From Stictocephala bisonia (lineage: Eukaryota; Arthropoda; Insecta; Hemiptera; Membracidae): a stretch of 64,000 nt of DNA. The stretch lies in contig JAQJVL010002627.1 in assembly GCA_035578905.1 (NCBI GenBank), forward strand, positions 1 to 64,000, in the 5' to 3' direction. Both the position numbers and the translations under genes were made by a program. Shown piece by piece: positions 11,160 to 22,094 of the stretch. The notes beneath the pieces were generated by a model. The model saw nothing but the letters and a program-made list of their open reading frames with translations, was not told the DNA's origin and searched no databases. Position 1 is the stretch's first letter; each line of letters opens with the position of its first letter.

Positions 11160-11787
11160 CTGCATTCGTTGCTAATGAAGTGTGCTTCATTAACCGAAGT
11201 CATCTCTTCTGATACTGTTCATATTTTTACGCCCGTTCCTGGTTATTCTGAAGGAAACTCCACTTCTACCAATGTTGACAATAATAGTCCTGGTCTTTGG
11301 GAACATTTAAACATTAAATCTATAGATCTTTTAATGTTTTAAGGACTTTCTTGTAAAAGGGATAATTTACCGAGAAATTAGCACTGACAGGATTTTCCAA
11401 TACCAATATTTTCTAAAAATTTGGTTAACCACAAACAGGGACTGGATGATATGGAGTAGGGAAACCATAGCCCTGTTTTGCTTTCCAAGTTGTCTTTTTG
11501 TGACTAAATATAGCCAATTTTAGCAATGAATGTGTAAAAAGCAATTGGAGAAAAATTATCTCAAAGTAAAAAGTAAAGAGATACAAGCCAAATTGCAAAT
11601 TGCATTAAAAAGGAAAATCTCCTGAACACTCTGAAAGCTTAGAATAATTCTATTGATGAAACATTGCAGAAATTTATTTGATAGGAATTTATTGATGAAA
11701 CATTGCAGAAATTTATTTGATAGGAATTTATTAAATGGAAGACAATTCTTAGAGCTGTTGTTGATGTTGACAGTGACATAAATAAGA
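11160..11787 (+). pseudogene. hAT transposase remnant with TTF-type zinc-finger region
   Basis: Plus-strand fragments fit the N-terminal half of a ZMYM1/TTF-type hAT transposase. About 11175-11340 reads a Ser/Asn-rich leader ending NNSPGLWEHL. About 11430-11500 reads NRDWMIWSRETIALFCFPSC, matching the R-WL-YS...CF-CKLF signature of the TTF zinc finger. About 11730-11770 reads KWKTILRAVVDV. Stops and frameshifts interrupt it, and a 41-bp tandem duplication lies near 11650-11733. The foldback at 11788 cuts the gene off. I could not find the hAT C-terminal dimerisation region. Assignment rests on motif recognition in short blocks. Confidence 0.6.
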
Positions 11788-12472
11788 GGTTACAAAAGCA
11801 ATATATGTAAAATTCACTTGGGACAGTAGCAGACGCATCCATCCATCTAAACATGTACGGTGGTATGTGCAAATGTCATCATTGTCCCACCAACCCACCT
11901 TTTTACTTAAGCATATAAAAGTAGTGTATCGTGTGATTTGTGACCATACGTTTCATAAGGATTACAACGTGACAAAGTAATTGATTTTAGGACCTATAGA
12001 AGCCAAGAAAACGTTTCAGGAAATTGATAAGAACTTTTATTTCTTGAAAAGTTAACATTCTGAAATTGATAAAACTTATAGGAACTATGCATTAAAATAT
12101 AAACGCGATCCACCCCTAGATTGTGAGTACTAAGTGACCCATTATAAAATCCCAACTGATGGGTCCTTTTTTCGGCGCTTCACAAGGCTTTTTTGTAAAA
12201 ATCATAAAAAATACTAAATATGCTCCAAATGTAAATTGTATCATATCGCTTTTCTTTTCAAGAATTTTCCATTCACATATTACCATCAAAACTTACATAC
12301 AAATTTAGTAAATAATTATTGTCAAGAAGAAAAATGAAAAAAACTTGATAATCTGTTTGTTAATTTAACTTATAACCCTACTTAGAAGCACTAAAATGTT
12401 TTTGTAAATAATTCCAAGATAGCCTAATTGTTTATTATTTAGTGCACTATAATAATATGTTGTTACATTTTA

Positions 12473-12510
12473 GTACAGTGGATGTGACCATGGGGTCACA
12501 TCCACTGTAC
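12473..12510. repeat. Perfect 17-bp stem hairpin
   Basis: GTACAGTGGATGTGACC is followed, after a 4-nt loop (ATGG), by its exact reverse complement. It sits exactly at the inner end of the left foldback arm. Confidence 0.95.
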
Positions 12511-12604
12511 GTTGTCAAACACTTAAACAGTCACGTCCAACTAAACAGTGACATCAGAAACCGGTAATACAATAAATAAGATTTTGTAGCTGAAGATGAC
12601 AAAG

Positions 12605-12935
12605 TATGCTCCAAGTGGTACACGTACAGTGGTATTGACCCACCCGCCCGTACACATACAGTAGTATTGACCCACCCGCCCGCCCATACACGTACAGTGG
12701 TATTGACCCACCCACCCGCCCATACACATACAGTAGTATTGACCCACCCGCCTGCCCATACACGTACAATGGTATTGACCCATCCGCCCGCCCATACACA
12801 TACAGTAGTATTGACCATAGCCCTGTACTGACCCACCCACCCATACATGAATACCGGTATTTACCCACACATACACGAACATTGGTATTTACCCACCCAT
12901 ACACGAATACCGGTATTTACCCACCACTCGAATAC
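12605..12935. repeat. GC-rich minisatellite, TATTGACCCACCCGCCC type
   Basis: About nine degenerate units containing TACAGTGGTATTGACCCACC and CCCGCCCATACAC, with a period of about 36-40 bp, decay rightwards into CCGGTATTTACCCACC units. The same family recurs at 57160-57690 inside a piggyBac element. Confidence 0.88.
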
Positions 12936-14814
12936 CGGTACATTTTATATCTAAGAACTGGGATGCCACAGTAATGGCTGGGAGGGGTGACATTACCGAC
13001 TCATCATCAAGTAATAGGTCCGTGGGTGACTTTGGGAGAAAGTAGTCTCGAGACAATAGGTTGCGTTGCCCGCAAGAGTCGCGCATTCAAGAGATTATAG
13101 GGACCTAAGCTAAGAGGTCGCAGGTGACGATGCGACGGGACTAGGCCAAACGACACTTGGTACTCTGGAATGCTCTTTTAGTTGACATTTGATGAACTAT
13201 AGAAATCTAATACAATGGCTAGTCTTTCACTTCAAAAAATATATCTGCAAGACGTTTCAGATTTTGAGTTGTTTTGCAATCTGTTGCCGTTTTATTTTAA
13301 AATTGCTGGCAGAACATATGAGAAGGCGTAAGGTGGGGGGTGATATATATATAGTAAGGTTAACAATAAACATTAGTGAATTGTTAACCTTACTATTTGC
13401 CTAAAAAATATTTTATATTATTTATTATATGATTACAAGCACAATATTATATGATTTTTCAAATACGGTTTACGCAATTTGCGCACGCTGACTTACAGTG
13501 TTATTTGTTTTATACTTTTTGTTGGAATATTTTCGTATATTTAACATTTTCTTGTAGCTAATAGACAGTACTAATAAAGTACATGTAGCAAAAAATTACA
13601 CATACCCCTTATTTTTGGATTTTTACGTAATTGTTCATAGAAATTTTTTGTTTCCATGGTAACATTTTTATTTTCCACAATAAACTAAAAATATTCAAAT
13701 TTGTTTATGGGTACAAAATAACAATTTTTTTCCTAGACACCCTTTTCTTGTCTTTTTTTTCTTGTCCTGAACACCCTTTAAAAAAATGGTAATTTTTTTA
13801 ATTTTGACATGTACTATTTGATTATCTTCAATGATCAAACTGTAACTTTGCACATTTTTTCATTTTTGCGTTTTCTGAAAAAAAAAAAAATATAAAAACC
13901 TAGTAGTTTATCTAAAATGTAACAACTTATTATTATAGTACAATAAATAATAAACAGTTAGGCTATCTTGGAATTATTTACAAAAACATTTTAGTGCTTC
14001 TAAGTAGGGTTATAAGTTAAATTAACATACAGTATTTTCAATTTTTTTTAATTTTTTCTTGACAATAATTATTTACTAAATTTGTATGTAAGTTTTGATG
14101 GTAATATGTGAATGGAAAATTCTTGAGAAGAATAGCGATATGATACAATTTATATTTGGAGCATATTTAGTATTTTTTATGATTTTTACAAAAAAGGCTT
14201 GTGAAGCGCCGAAAAAAGGACCCATCAGTTGGGATTTTATAATGGGTCACTTAGTACTCACAATCTAGGGGTGGATCGCGTTTATATTTTAATGCATAGT
14301 TCCTATAAGTTTTATCAATTTCAGAATGTTAACTTTTCAAGAAATAAAAGTTCTTATCAATTGCCTGAAACTTTTTTGGCTTCTATAGGTTCTAAAATCA
14401 ATTACTTTGTCACGTTGTAATTCTTATGAAACGTATGGTCACAAATCACACGATACACTACTTTTAATGCGTAAGTAAAAAGGTGGGTTGGTGGGACAAT
14501 GATGACATTTGCACATATCACCGTACATGTTTAGATGGATGCGTCTGCTACTGTCCCAAGTGAATTTTACATATATTGCTTTTGTAACCTGTTGGAGTTC
14601 TTGCTCCAAAACCGGTAATCCAACAAATAGGATTTTGAGCTGAAGACAACAAAGGTACGTTAACATTACTATTTGTCATATATATATATCAGCTCAGGAG
14701 GCTTTAACAATGAATAAAATTTAGGTCTTTTTAGGAACTTAAACTTGACATATTTCTGAATAGAAATATTTAAGAATTGTTAGATTAAAGCAAAAAAATA
14801 GTTTTTTTTTTTTA

Positions 14815-15060
14815 ATCACGCAAACAAGAGTATACAAAAACATTTTTGGTAAAATACCCAAAGCACCTACAAATTGCAATTTGTTTTGTTGGCTAGAGTA
14901 TGTAATTCTCTGCAGACTGACAGTAAGTAGGTCTGATTCTGACTATTATTTATTTGACAGTCATTCGACAAACATCAGCAATTTTTCCCTCTGCTAGTGA
15001 TTTTCTTGTTGCACATTTTAATGTTATTTTCTACGTTTATAAAATTTCATAAAAAATTAT
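14815..15060 (+). repeat. Interspersed repeat (copies also at ~29790-30050 minus and ~7545-7640 plus)
   Basis: Shared blocks include GCAAACAAGAGTATACAAAAA, AAAGCACCTACAAATTGCAA, TTTTGTTGGCTAGAGTA, CTGCAGACTGACAG and CGACAAACATC. The 29790-30050 copy is the reverse complement. The 7545 copy retains only the part after ACATCGGCAATTTT. No coding content or terminal structure was recognised. Confidence 0.75.
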
Positions 15061-15901
15061 TTTATAAATCAGAAATGTATAAAACAGAACATTCTGCATC
15101 GGTTGGTAGCAAGTTTGTTGCGCTTACTTATTGATAAACATATGTTTTATTGATTTTATTAAAAGAGCATGCAATGCACTAACTCGCACGATGGCGCACT
15201 GCTCCAAAAATGGTGCTCAGAGCACCTGGTCTCATGATCCAGGGTTAACAGGGTTTTTTAATAGGCCTCTTCTTAGTTTCTTAGTTAACAACCTTCCGAC
15301 TCTGTACACATAATTTCTGCGCCGACAGTCGTTACAGTGGCTTGTACTATCTCTTTCAGTGGCATCAGGAAAGTTAGGTTTTACTAAAATGGGTCTAATA
15401 AAAACAAAATTAAATCTACAATGATTTGAGATCAATTGAACCAATGGATGATTTTGATTATAGAGCACAACAAAGTGAGCAGGGAGTCTAGGAGGAGGGC
15501 CACTAGTCCAATTGCACCAGGCCTGTGAGGTCTTAAAGTTTTCTATGTCATGATAAATGTCTTCGGCAGAAAGACTGGAAAGAAAAGTAGTAATTATTAG
15601 AAGCATATGTATTGCTTTAAGCTTTAAATTATTTATGTTTATTGCATTTAAAATGGTAGTGGATAAACATTATTTTAGAAATATTATTTTTACTTATTTA
15701 ATAGTACCAAGAAACGTGTTTGTTATCTATTTGTACCTATATTTTAACTCTCGTAATGTTAATTAATGTGAACTTCCATAATTATAATTAAAAAACGCCT
15801 TTTCAAAAAATATATTTATTTTAGTTAATGAAAATTTGGAGATTGGGGCCCCCAAACAAGCATGTACACCCCTAAAATCTCTCGGCGACCCTGCAAACAG
15901 G

Positions 15902-18640
15902 AGCAGAAATTGTTGAAGTGTGGTAGTCATCGGCTCGCAACCTGCATAGGTACACCAAGCTGTTTCCTGTGCACTGATGTTATTTGAAGACTTACGGACC
16001 CCATTCCATGTTCTGGTGCATGCTGGTACTTTAGAAAGGCTCTGGATGCAAAAAAAAGCCCGTTCTCTTATAAGTAAACGATTTCAGTTTATCCAAAGAA
16101 ACTTGCAGAGGAGTTCAGCTTATTCTTGATGGACTCATTTGTGAAATGGGGGCCCAGATAGTGATTGTCAGTGAGCCTCACCAGATCAGAACCAGTCCAC
16201 AAACGTTCTTCAACAACCTTGGCAATGTTGCTGTTTGCAACATACAGTCTCCTAACTATTCTGTTCAGGAATACAGGGAAAGATTGAAAGCACTGGAAGA
16301 CAATCTTCGGAGTGTCTCCTCGCGTGTCGTAGTGGCAGGTGATATTAGTGTGGGCTGTTGAATAGGGCATGTCTGTTACTAATTTCAGAGGGAGACAGGT
16401 TCTGGAGATGGCCTCGAGGCTCAATTTAATGGTTGCAAACAAGGGTTCAAAGACTTATCAAAGACCTGGCTTTGGTGAGTCCATACCCAGATATTACATT
16501 GGTATCAGGCGAGTCAGCCTCTTTGCTGTGAGGACAAGATGTCATGGATGTGTACACTTCTAGTGACCTGAGTTCATCTTCTTCTGACTAAACAAAAGAG
16601 TGCAGATCCAATGGGACAAGGATCCGAAGCCCAATTATCTACAATATAGCCAAGCTGAGCAGGGGGAAGTTCATTTTTGAGCTGAATGGAAGCCTTGAGG
16701 CCAGTACAACACCGCACATGAAGTTCACGGACAAGGTGGAGGTAGAATCTTTATAGAATCTACCATGGAGCTGAGCCGGAGCTCTTGTGACTTGTCAGTG
16801 CCACAGAAGAAATTCCTTGGCGGTCGCTGCCATATTCCTTAGTAGACAAGATCGCACAACTCAGGTGGACTGCCTGATGCACAGAAGGAGAGCTCCGCAC
16901 GCTTGAAACCGGCCGGAATCTGCAGCAAAGTCGGCAGAGCACAAAGCTGCAAAGAAAGCGCTCAATGTTGTGATCTATATGAACAAGGATCGTTGCTGGA
17001 AAGAGCTTTGCCAGGATGTAGACTGTGATTTTTGGGGTAAATGGTACAAACAGGTAATTGAAACGCTCATGGGGATGGGAGCAACAGTGCTGTTTTAGCA
17101 GTTGGAACAATAACAGCGGTTGTTGATGCTCTCTTTCCAACTCGTCAGATGAGGATGAAGCAGTTGCAAGGCCAGTTTTAGAGGTTTAATTTTCAGAACG
17201 GGAACTTGTTATGGCAGTATCCGCTATGAAATAAACAGAGCTCCAGGGCCTGATGGCTTTCCTGCCGAGATATTGAACTTTATTGTGGATAGTTACCCGC
17301 AACTGCTGGTACATATGCTGAATCCATACGTTTAGGTGAGTAAGTACCCGTCTCAATGGAAGACATAGCTGCTGGTATTGATGCAGCAAGGGAAAAGGCA
17401 ACCCAGACTGTCGTCATACAGACCGCTTTGCATGCTTGACACCGTGGGGAAGGTCTTCGAGAGTATGCTAAGACTGTGGTTGCAGTATGCCATCGAGGCT
17501 TCTGGGGACTTGTCTCACCGGCAGCATAGCTTTAGAAAGGGGCACACAACGTGGACTGCCATAATCGAAGTAGTTTGTGCAGTTCAGCATGCTAATGAAG
17601 CTTGTCAACCGGCCCATCAATATTAATGTTGGTCACTCTGGATTTAAAAATCACATTCTACTCAGCATTGTGAGTTGTCATGCTCGAGGCATTGCAGCAT
17701 AACTTCAGATTGCCCAACAGTCTCCTGGTCATTGTGGAGGATTATCTGAAAGACCGGCAACTGATATGTAAGACTGAAGATGACGGAAGAACGAAGGAGA
17801 TCACCTGCAGAGCAGCACAGATGTCAGTACTCGGTCCCAATCTCTGGAATGTCTCGTATGATGCTTGGTCTTGAGATGCCACACAATGTATTCCTGGTAG
17901 GCTATGCCAATAATGTAGCTGCAGTTATTTCTGCTAGGACTCCAGAATTGGCTCAGGTTTGCCTGAGCCAGGTGATGATTTGAGTCAATTCTCAGATGAG
18001 GAGGACTAGAGCTGGCAGTTGCCAAGACTAGGATTGTAATGCTCACCTGACGGAGAAAACCTTCTGTGTTCCCCATGATTGTGGGTTCTGTTGAGGTTCA
18101 AAGAAAAGCTTGGGCGAAGTATCTGAGTGTGTTTATCGTTTGCCAATATCGATACTGGGAGCATATACAGATGGTTTGCGGCAAGGCAATGAATGTGTTT
18201 ATGTCACTCAGCAGGCTAATTGGGAACATGGGTGGCCCTAAAACAATCAAAAGGAATCTCCTCATGTCCAAACTGGACTCTTTACAGAGCAGAGCTGTAG
18301 GTGTTGCCAGTCCAATGTTGAGCAGCGCTCAGGGTCACCTACGCTTACCACTCTGGTGCGGCAGTCTGTGCTGTGGTAGGAGTGATTCCCCTCTACCTAC
18401 TCGCCATTAAGAGACAAACCATATTTTGCCTTGTCACAGTTTTTGCTTTCATTTATGTGGTCCTACATGAAAAAATTTAAATGAGGATGCTTGACTAAGT
18501 CTAGACGTGCAGCCAAGGCATAAAGTTATCCTAAAGGGTTCTATCCTAGATCCCAGCGGTCCGAAGGGAGTTTAAAGGGTATTTCCTGCAGGGCGACTCC
18601 CACACTGCATAAATGCATTCCCCCTACATATAAAACATCA
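15902..18640 (+). pseudogene. R1-clade LINE: ORF1 end, endonuclease and RT, decayed
   Basis: This is the continuation of the R1-clade element after the hAT insertion. About 15905-16060 completes the zinc knuckles (KCGSHRLATC, CFLCTD...) and ends FRKALDAKK. About 16085-16590 is the AP-like endonuclease: QRSSAYS, a degenerate VVVAGDISV, RGRQVLEMASRLNLMVAN and a SIPDITLVSG-type block. About 17200-18410 is RT: APGPDGFPAEIL, SSYRPLCMLDTVGKVFESML, HRQHSFRKGHTT, then VFLVGYANNVAAVISA. The catalytic YADD is replaced by YANN (17903-17914). A GC-richer 3' UTR-like segment runs to about 18640. It is clearly dead: multiple frameshifts, stops and a mutated active site. Confidence 0.85.
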
Positions 18641-19418
18641 ATCTTGCTACTCCTCGTCTATAAGGTCTTTAACTGATCAAAACAATAGGGTCGTTACATT
18701 TTGTCCAATGACTACATAAAAAATGGAGGCCTAAATTAGTGGAGATATTTTATTTAAACAAAATACTGCTACTGGTAGTTGTTAGCAGGTAATGAGATAT
18801 TTCACTTTGTTATGCGTTTGGGTTTTAAAATAGAACTTGAAAATCAAGCAATCAAGCAGTTTTTTAAAGGACGGGCTTGTAACATGTTCTACACTTCTAT
18901 TTAGCTGTTGATCTGTTTTTTATTGGTAATTAATTGTTAAAGGTGACTTTTTTTAAGAGCTGTAAACTAAATGAAGTGTTTTGTTTCAAGTTTTGTAAAA
19001 TCTTAAAATACAATTTATTACTATCTTGTGCTAGAAAGATATGCTCAAGCCTATTCTTTTTGTACATACAGTATAAATTATGCTATACTCTGTGGACTTT
19101 ACTTATTCAGGAGCAAGTCTCTCCTCATCTAAAATAATGCTAGTAGCAGTGAAAATTTGTATTATTTGTCAAGATATATTGTGCTAGTGGACTTGTTTTC
19201 TAAGGCAAATTTGCCATCTCTCACATTAAAAAGCCTGAAAATATATAATTTTTATACTATTCTAGATAATACTCAGACAGTACTCTTGTTTTAGTTATGT
19301 ACAGTATAAAATATATTTATATAAATATTTTCAGCTTATTGATGGAATTCTATTTAAGTATGTATCTGTGCTGGTATAGAGGAGTGTTAAATAAATAATC
19401 AAGTTCTTCGATTGGCAG
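18641..19418 (+). other. Lis-1 intron, no feature recognised
   Basis: AT-rich intron sequence ending with the acceptor GATTGGCAG at 19410-19418. A short open frame at 18934-19137 has no recognisable similarity. Confidence 0.5.
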
Positions 19419-19575
19419 GTGATATTCCACCCCATATACAACCTAGCGGTGTCAGCCAGTGAAGATGCAACCATCAAAGTATGGGACTTTGAAGCGGGAG
19501 AGTATGAACGCTCTCTGAAGGGTCATACAGACTCAGTCCAAGACATAGCATTTGATGCCAGCGGAAAATTGCTGG
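19419..19575 (+). CDS. Lis-1: Lis-1 exon: WD1 end and WD2
   Basis: Encodes [20 protein letters not shown], then [20 protein letters not shown] and [12 protein letters not shown], the end of WD repeat 1 ([10 protein letters not shown]) and most of repeat 2 with its GH dipeptide. Acceptor CAG/GTGATA; donor CTGG/GTAATT at 19576. It enters at phase 0 and leaves after one base of a codon (phase 1), which joins correctly to the exon at 26487. Confidence 0.97.
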
Positions 19576-20319
19576 GTAATTTTACTACTTACGTTTCTGT
19601 AAAGTCCACAGATCTGGATTTAGTAGTTTATTAAAGATACTAATCATTCTTTAGATACTTTAAAGAAAGCATAGAATTCATGCAAAAATACCTTGATAGT
19701 TGAAACCCCAAAAATTCAATAACATGAGTAATTTGAACGTAAATTGACATTTTTGAGGTTAAAAATACAACTGAAACTGATTGCATTTACCTTTTGCTCT
19801 TGAGATCAAACAGCTTGGCTATGGGATTTGTTTAAGATTATTGTTTGCAAGTGTTTAAGATAAACAAAGCAATTTTTGTTATGTTAATTCAAATGAAGAT
19901 GAGTAGGTTTTGAATTACACATAAAAGAAAATGTAAGGCACAAAACACTTACTAGACAAAAATATTAAAACAAGAATTGATATTGAATGTTTACACAAAT
20001 GCCTGTAAGTTAAACCCAGCTGATTTCATGTACAGTACATTACAGCTGATAAATATTGAACCACACATGCTACAGAATAGTATATTTCAAAACAAAAAAT
20101 ATTTAATTTCAACAACAAAAATATTACTTTTGTATACCGATATCACATATTTTTGAGCCAATTTTCGAGATCGCTGCCAAACGCAGTATATGTAGCATGC
20201 CATTTCCATTTATAGAGCAGTCGCCATTCATTGCATTGTATCAACATTAATAATTAATTGGGACATGAACTTTTCGAAATATTCAAATAATTATCTGAAT
20301 TCCAATGAAGCTTTTATAT
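19576..20319 (+). other. Lis-1 intron, no feature recognised
   Basis: AT-rich intron sequence with no coding or repeat structure I can identify. Confidence 0.5.
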
Positions 20320-20540
20320 AGATATGTTTATGTGTTCTTGCGAAACTGATGTAATAATATTTCAACTCGTTTTGCATAGTAATTTGTAACTGCAAGTTGT
20401 TATGTTACATCTATTATTTATTATTAGTCATGATTGTTTTATAAATTTAAAAGATTTGTGTTGTTCTAACGTTATCTAATGTTGATGTACCAATCCCTTA
20501 CCATGCGATAATCTATACTTATCCTTCATGCTTTCTAAAT
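20320..20540 (+). repeat. Interspersed repeat, inverted copy at ~23120-23350
   Basis: This segment (with AAACTGATGTAATAA, CATCTATTATTTATTATTA, TTGTTCTAAC, ACCAATCCCTTAC) is about 80% identical to the reverse complement of 23120-23350. Just beyond both copies lies AACTATGAAGG(T/A)CGTGGAGC, at 20643-20662 and 23079-23098, but in direct orientation. The arrangement is a composite rather than a simple palindrome. Confidence 0.75.
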
Positions 20541-20723
20541 ACTTTTCTTCTTTTCAAAATTGAAAAAAGTATGATGTGTGGTCTTAACACACCATGTACA
20601 CTTTCTTTTCCATCCCTTCAGGTAATATGGAAATGATTCTGAACTATGAAGGTCGTGGAGCATTATTTCTTCAGTAGAATTCAATCCAGACTTTTAGAAA
20701 ATTATTAAATCAATCGAGATTAA

Positions 20724-21453
20724 CCCCTTTAATGCCGACGTGCGCCGCAAGCGCACGTCAGAGTTTGTTCGAAAAATGCTGACGTTTGCTGTGAGCGCAC
20801 GCCTCTCGGTCCCGCTAAAACTGCCGACGTGCGCTATGGGCGCACGTCAAGTTTTTATTATATTGTAATTTTATTTGTCGACCGAATGCTTTCAAACTTG
20901 ACATAGGGATTGAAGACAATATGCCATATGGCAACAAAAAAATTATTACTCTACTGGTCGTTGTCATGACGTAATAAGAGCTGTTTATCTGATGTTTTTA
21001 CCAATTTTGGATAATTACATGTTTTTTCAAAGATTTTTATATCTACTATGTTTTTGAATGTAAGTGTTTTAATTTTTGTATGTTTACTTACAATTATATG
21101 TAGATTAGTCTCTATATTTTAATACTGTGTTTTAGTTTATACAAAAAGTAGTAATGTATGTTCAAACTTAAAAAAATAAAATAAAAAGAACTTTTTGAAA
21201 CTTTGTAATATAATTTTTTTTTTTTTAATCTTGTAAATAACCCAAAATTATATTTTCTTTACTACAAACATATTATTACGAACAAAACAAGACCCCATTT
21301 GTTAATTTATAATAACAAATAAGAGAGCTATGAATGTTTTAACAAAATACGTCAAAATGGCCTAAAGTGGCCTAGCATTCTTCGCACACCCTTTATGAAA
21401 ATGGGTTGGCATTTTTCGTAAGTACCCCAAAAAACTATCTGGCACTAAAAGGG
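20724..21453. mobile_element. piggyBac-like MITE, 730 bp
   Basis: Flanked by TTAA on both sides (20720-20723, 21454-21457). The tips are CCCCTTTAATGCC and, on the other strand, CCCTTTTAGTGCC. The left subterminal region carries inverted motifs ACGTGCGC/GCGCACGT at about 20738-20760, 20780-20803 and 20824-20848. There is no ORF; it must be mobilised in trans. Confidence 0.85.
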
Positions 21454-21659
21454 TTAATTTTCAGTCAAAATACAATGTGAATATTTTACCTCGGAATTAT
21501 TTATCTTTACTGTAGTATTACAAAGTTCTTTAACCCCTTAACTGCTGCTTTTTAACTAGCACAGATGCTCCAGCACAGATGTTTTTTACGGTTATACACA
21601 AAATGAATCAACTTATGATACATGCATAATCGTGCAAACATATTTATTATTATTTTAAT

Positions 21660-22072
21660 TAGGGATGGGTCGGTCCCTAAAGTTGGTTCTCGGTTCTATC
21701 GATTATTGACAAAAGAACCGGAACCATGAACCGATGGGAAAATCTCAGTTCTGCGGTCCCGGTTCTAGAAAAACGTAAATGAGGAGATAGCTTTCATATC
21801 AGAAATGTTTCAGGTGGGAAAAGTGCTGATAAACAGAACAATCATTGACAGATTTATAGATTTTTAGGTTGTATTATACTTCATATTGGATAAATCGCTA
21901 AAATACTATGCACTGTTTTTACTGACTAATTCCACATAATTTTTTGATTCACTGGCGTAAAGGTATTAGAACAATTTTCTGAGACTTTCTCAAAAAGTAC
22001 TCAGAACCGAGAACCGATTTCAGTAAAGAACCGAACTGCAACCGAAAAAAAAAAGGAACCAACCCATCATTT
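21660..22072. mobile_element. hAT-like MITE related to the element at 31934-35825
   Basis: The ends read TAGGGATGGGTCGGTCCC and, inward from the right, GATGGGTTGGTTCC. The inner parts share AGAACCGAGAACCGATTTCA, AAAACAGTGCATAGTATTTT and other blocks with the reverse complement of the larger copy at 31934-35825. An imperfect 8-bp flanking duplication (ATTTTAAT/GATTTAAT, 6 of 8) is possible. It looks like an internal-deletion derivative. Confidence 0.75.
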
Positions 22073-22094
22073 GATTTAATGTACTCATTATATA

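Larger units (their letters stand above)
11788..14589. repeat. Foldback element with ~680-bp inverted arms and minisatellite spacer
   Basis: Bases 11788-12472 and 13914-14589 are near-perfect reverse complements. The outer ends are GGTTACAAAAGCAATATATG and its complement. Inner anchors include GATTGTGAGTACTAAGTGAC and CCAAGATAGCCTAATTG with their complements. The 1.44 kb spacer holds a hairpin (12473-12510), a GC-rich minisatellite and AT-rich sequence. It lies inside the hAT element. A related single-arm copy occurs at about 30780-31703. The three overlapping short ORFs on the minus strand are minisatellite artefacts. Confidence 0.9.
10481..15893 (+). mobile_element. hAT-superfamily element with 8-bp target duplication
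   Basis: The element begins CAGGGCTGCCGAGA and ends TCTCGGCGACCCTG, imperfect terminal inverted repeats of CAGGG type. It is flanked by an exact 8-bp duplication CAAACAGG (10473-10480 and 15894-15901), the hallmark of hAT insertion. It sits between the two zinc knuckles of the R1-clade ORF1, whose sequence resumes after the second duplication. A remnant transposase lies at about 11160-11787. The interior is split by a 2.8 kb foldback and later repeats. It cannot be autonomous in this state. Confidence 0.85.

Noticed and set aside
12531..12904. Three overlapping minus-strand ORFs of 105-116 aa
   Set aside because: All three frames of one GC-rich minisatellite stay open; this is compositional, not coding.
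12605..12935. Telomere-like repeat
   Set aside because: The unit is about 36-40 bp and does not contain TTAGG-type telomeric repeats.
15232..15606. 124-aa minus-strand ORF as a gene
   Set aside because: Lies inside the hAT element, no recognisable domain, and no supporting signals; probably chance or remnant.
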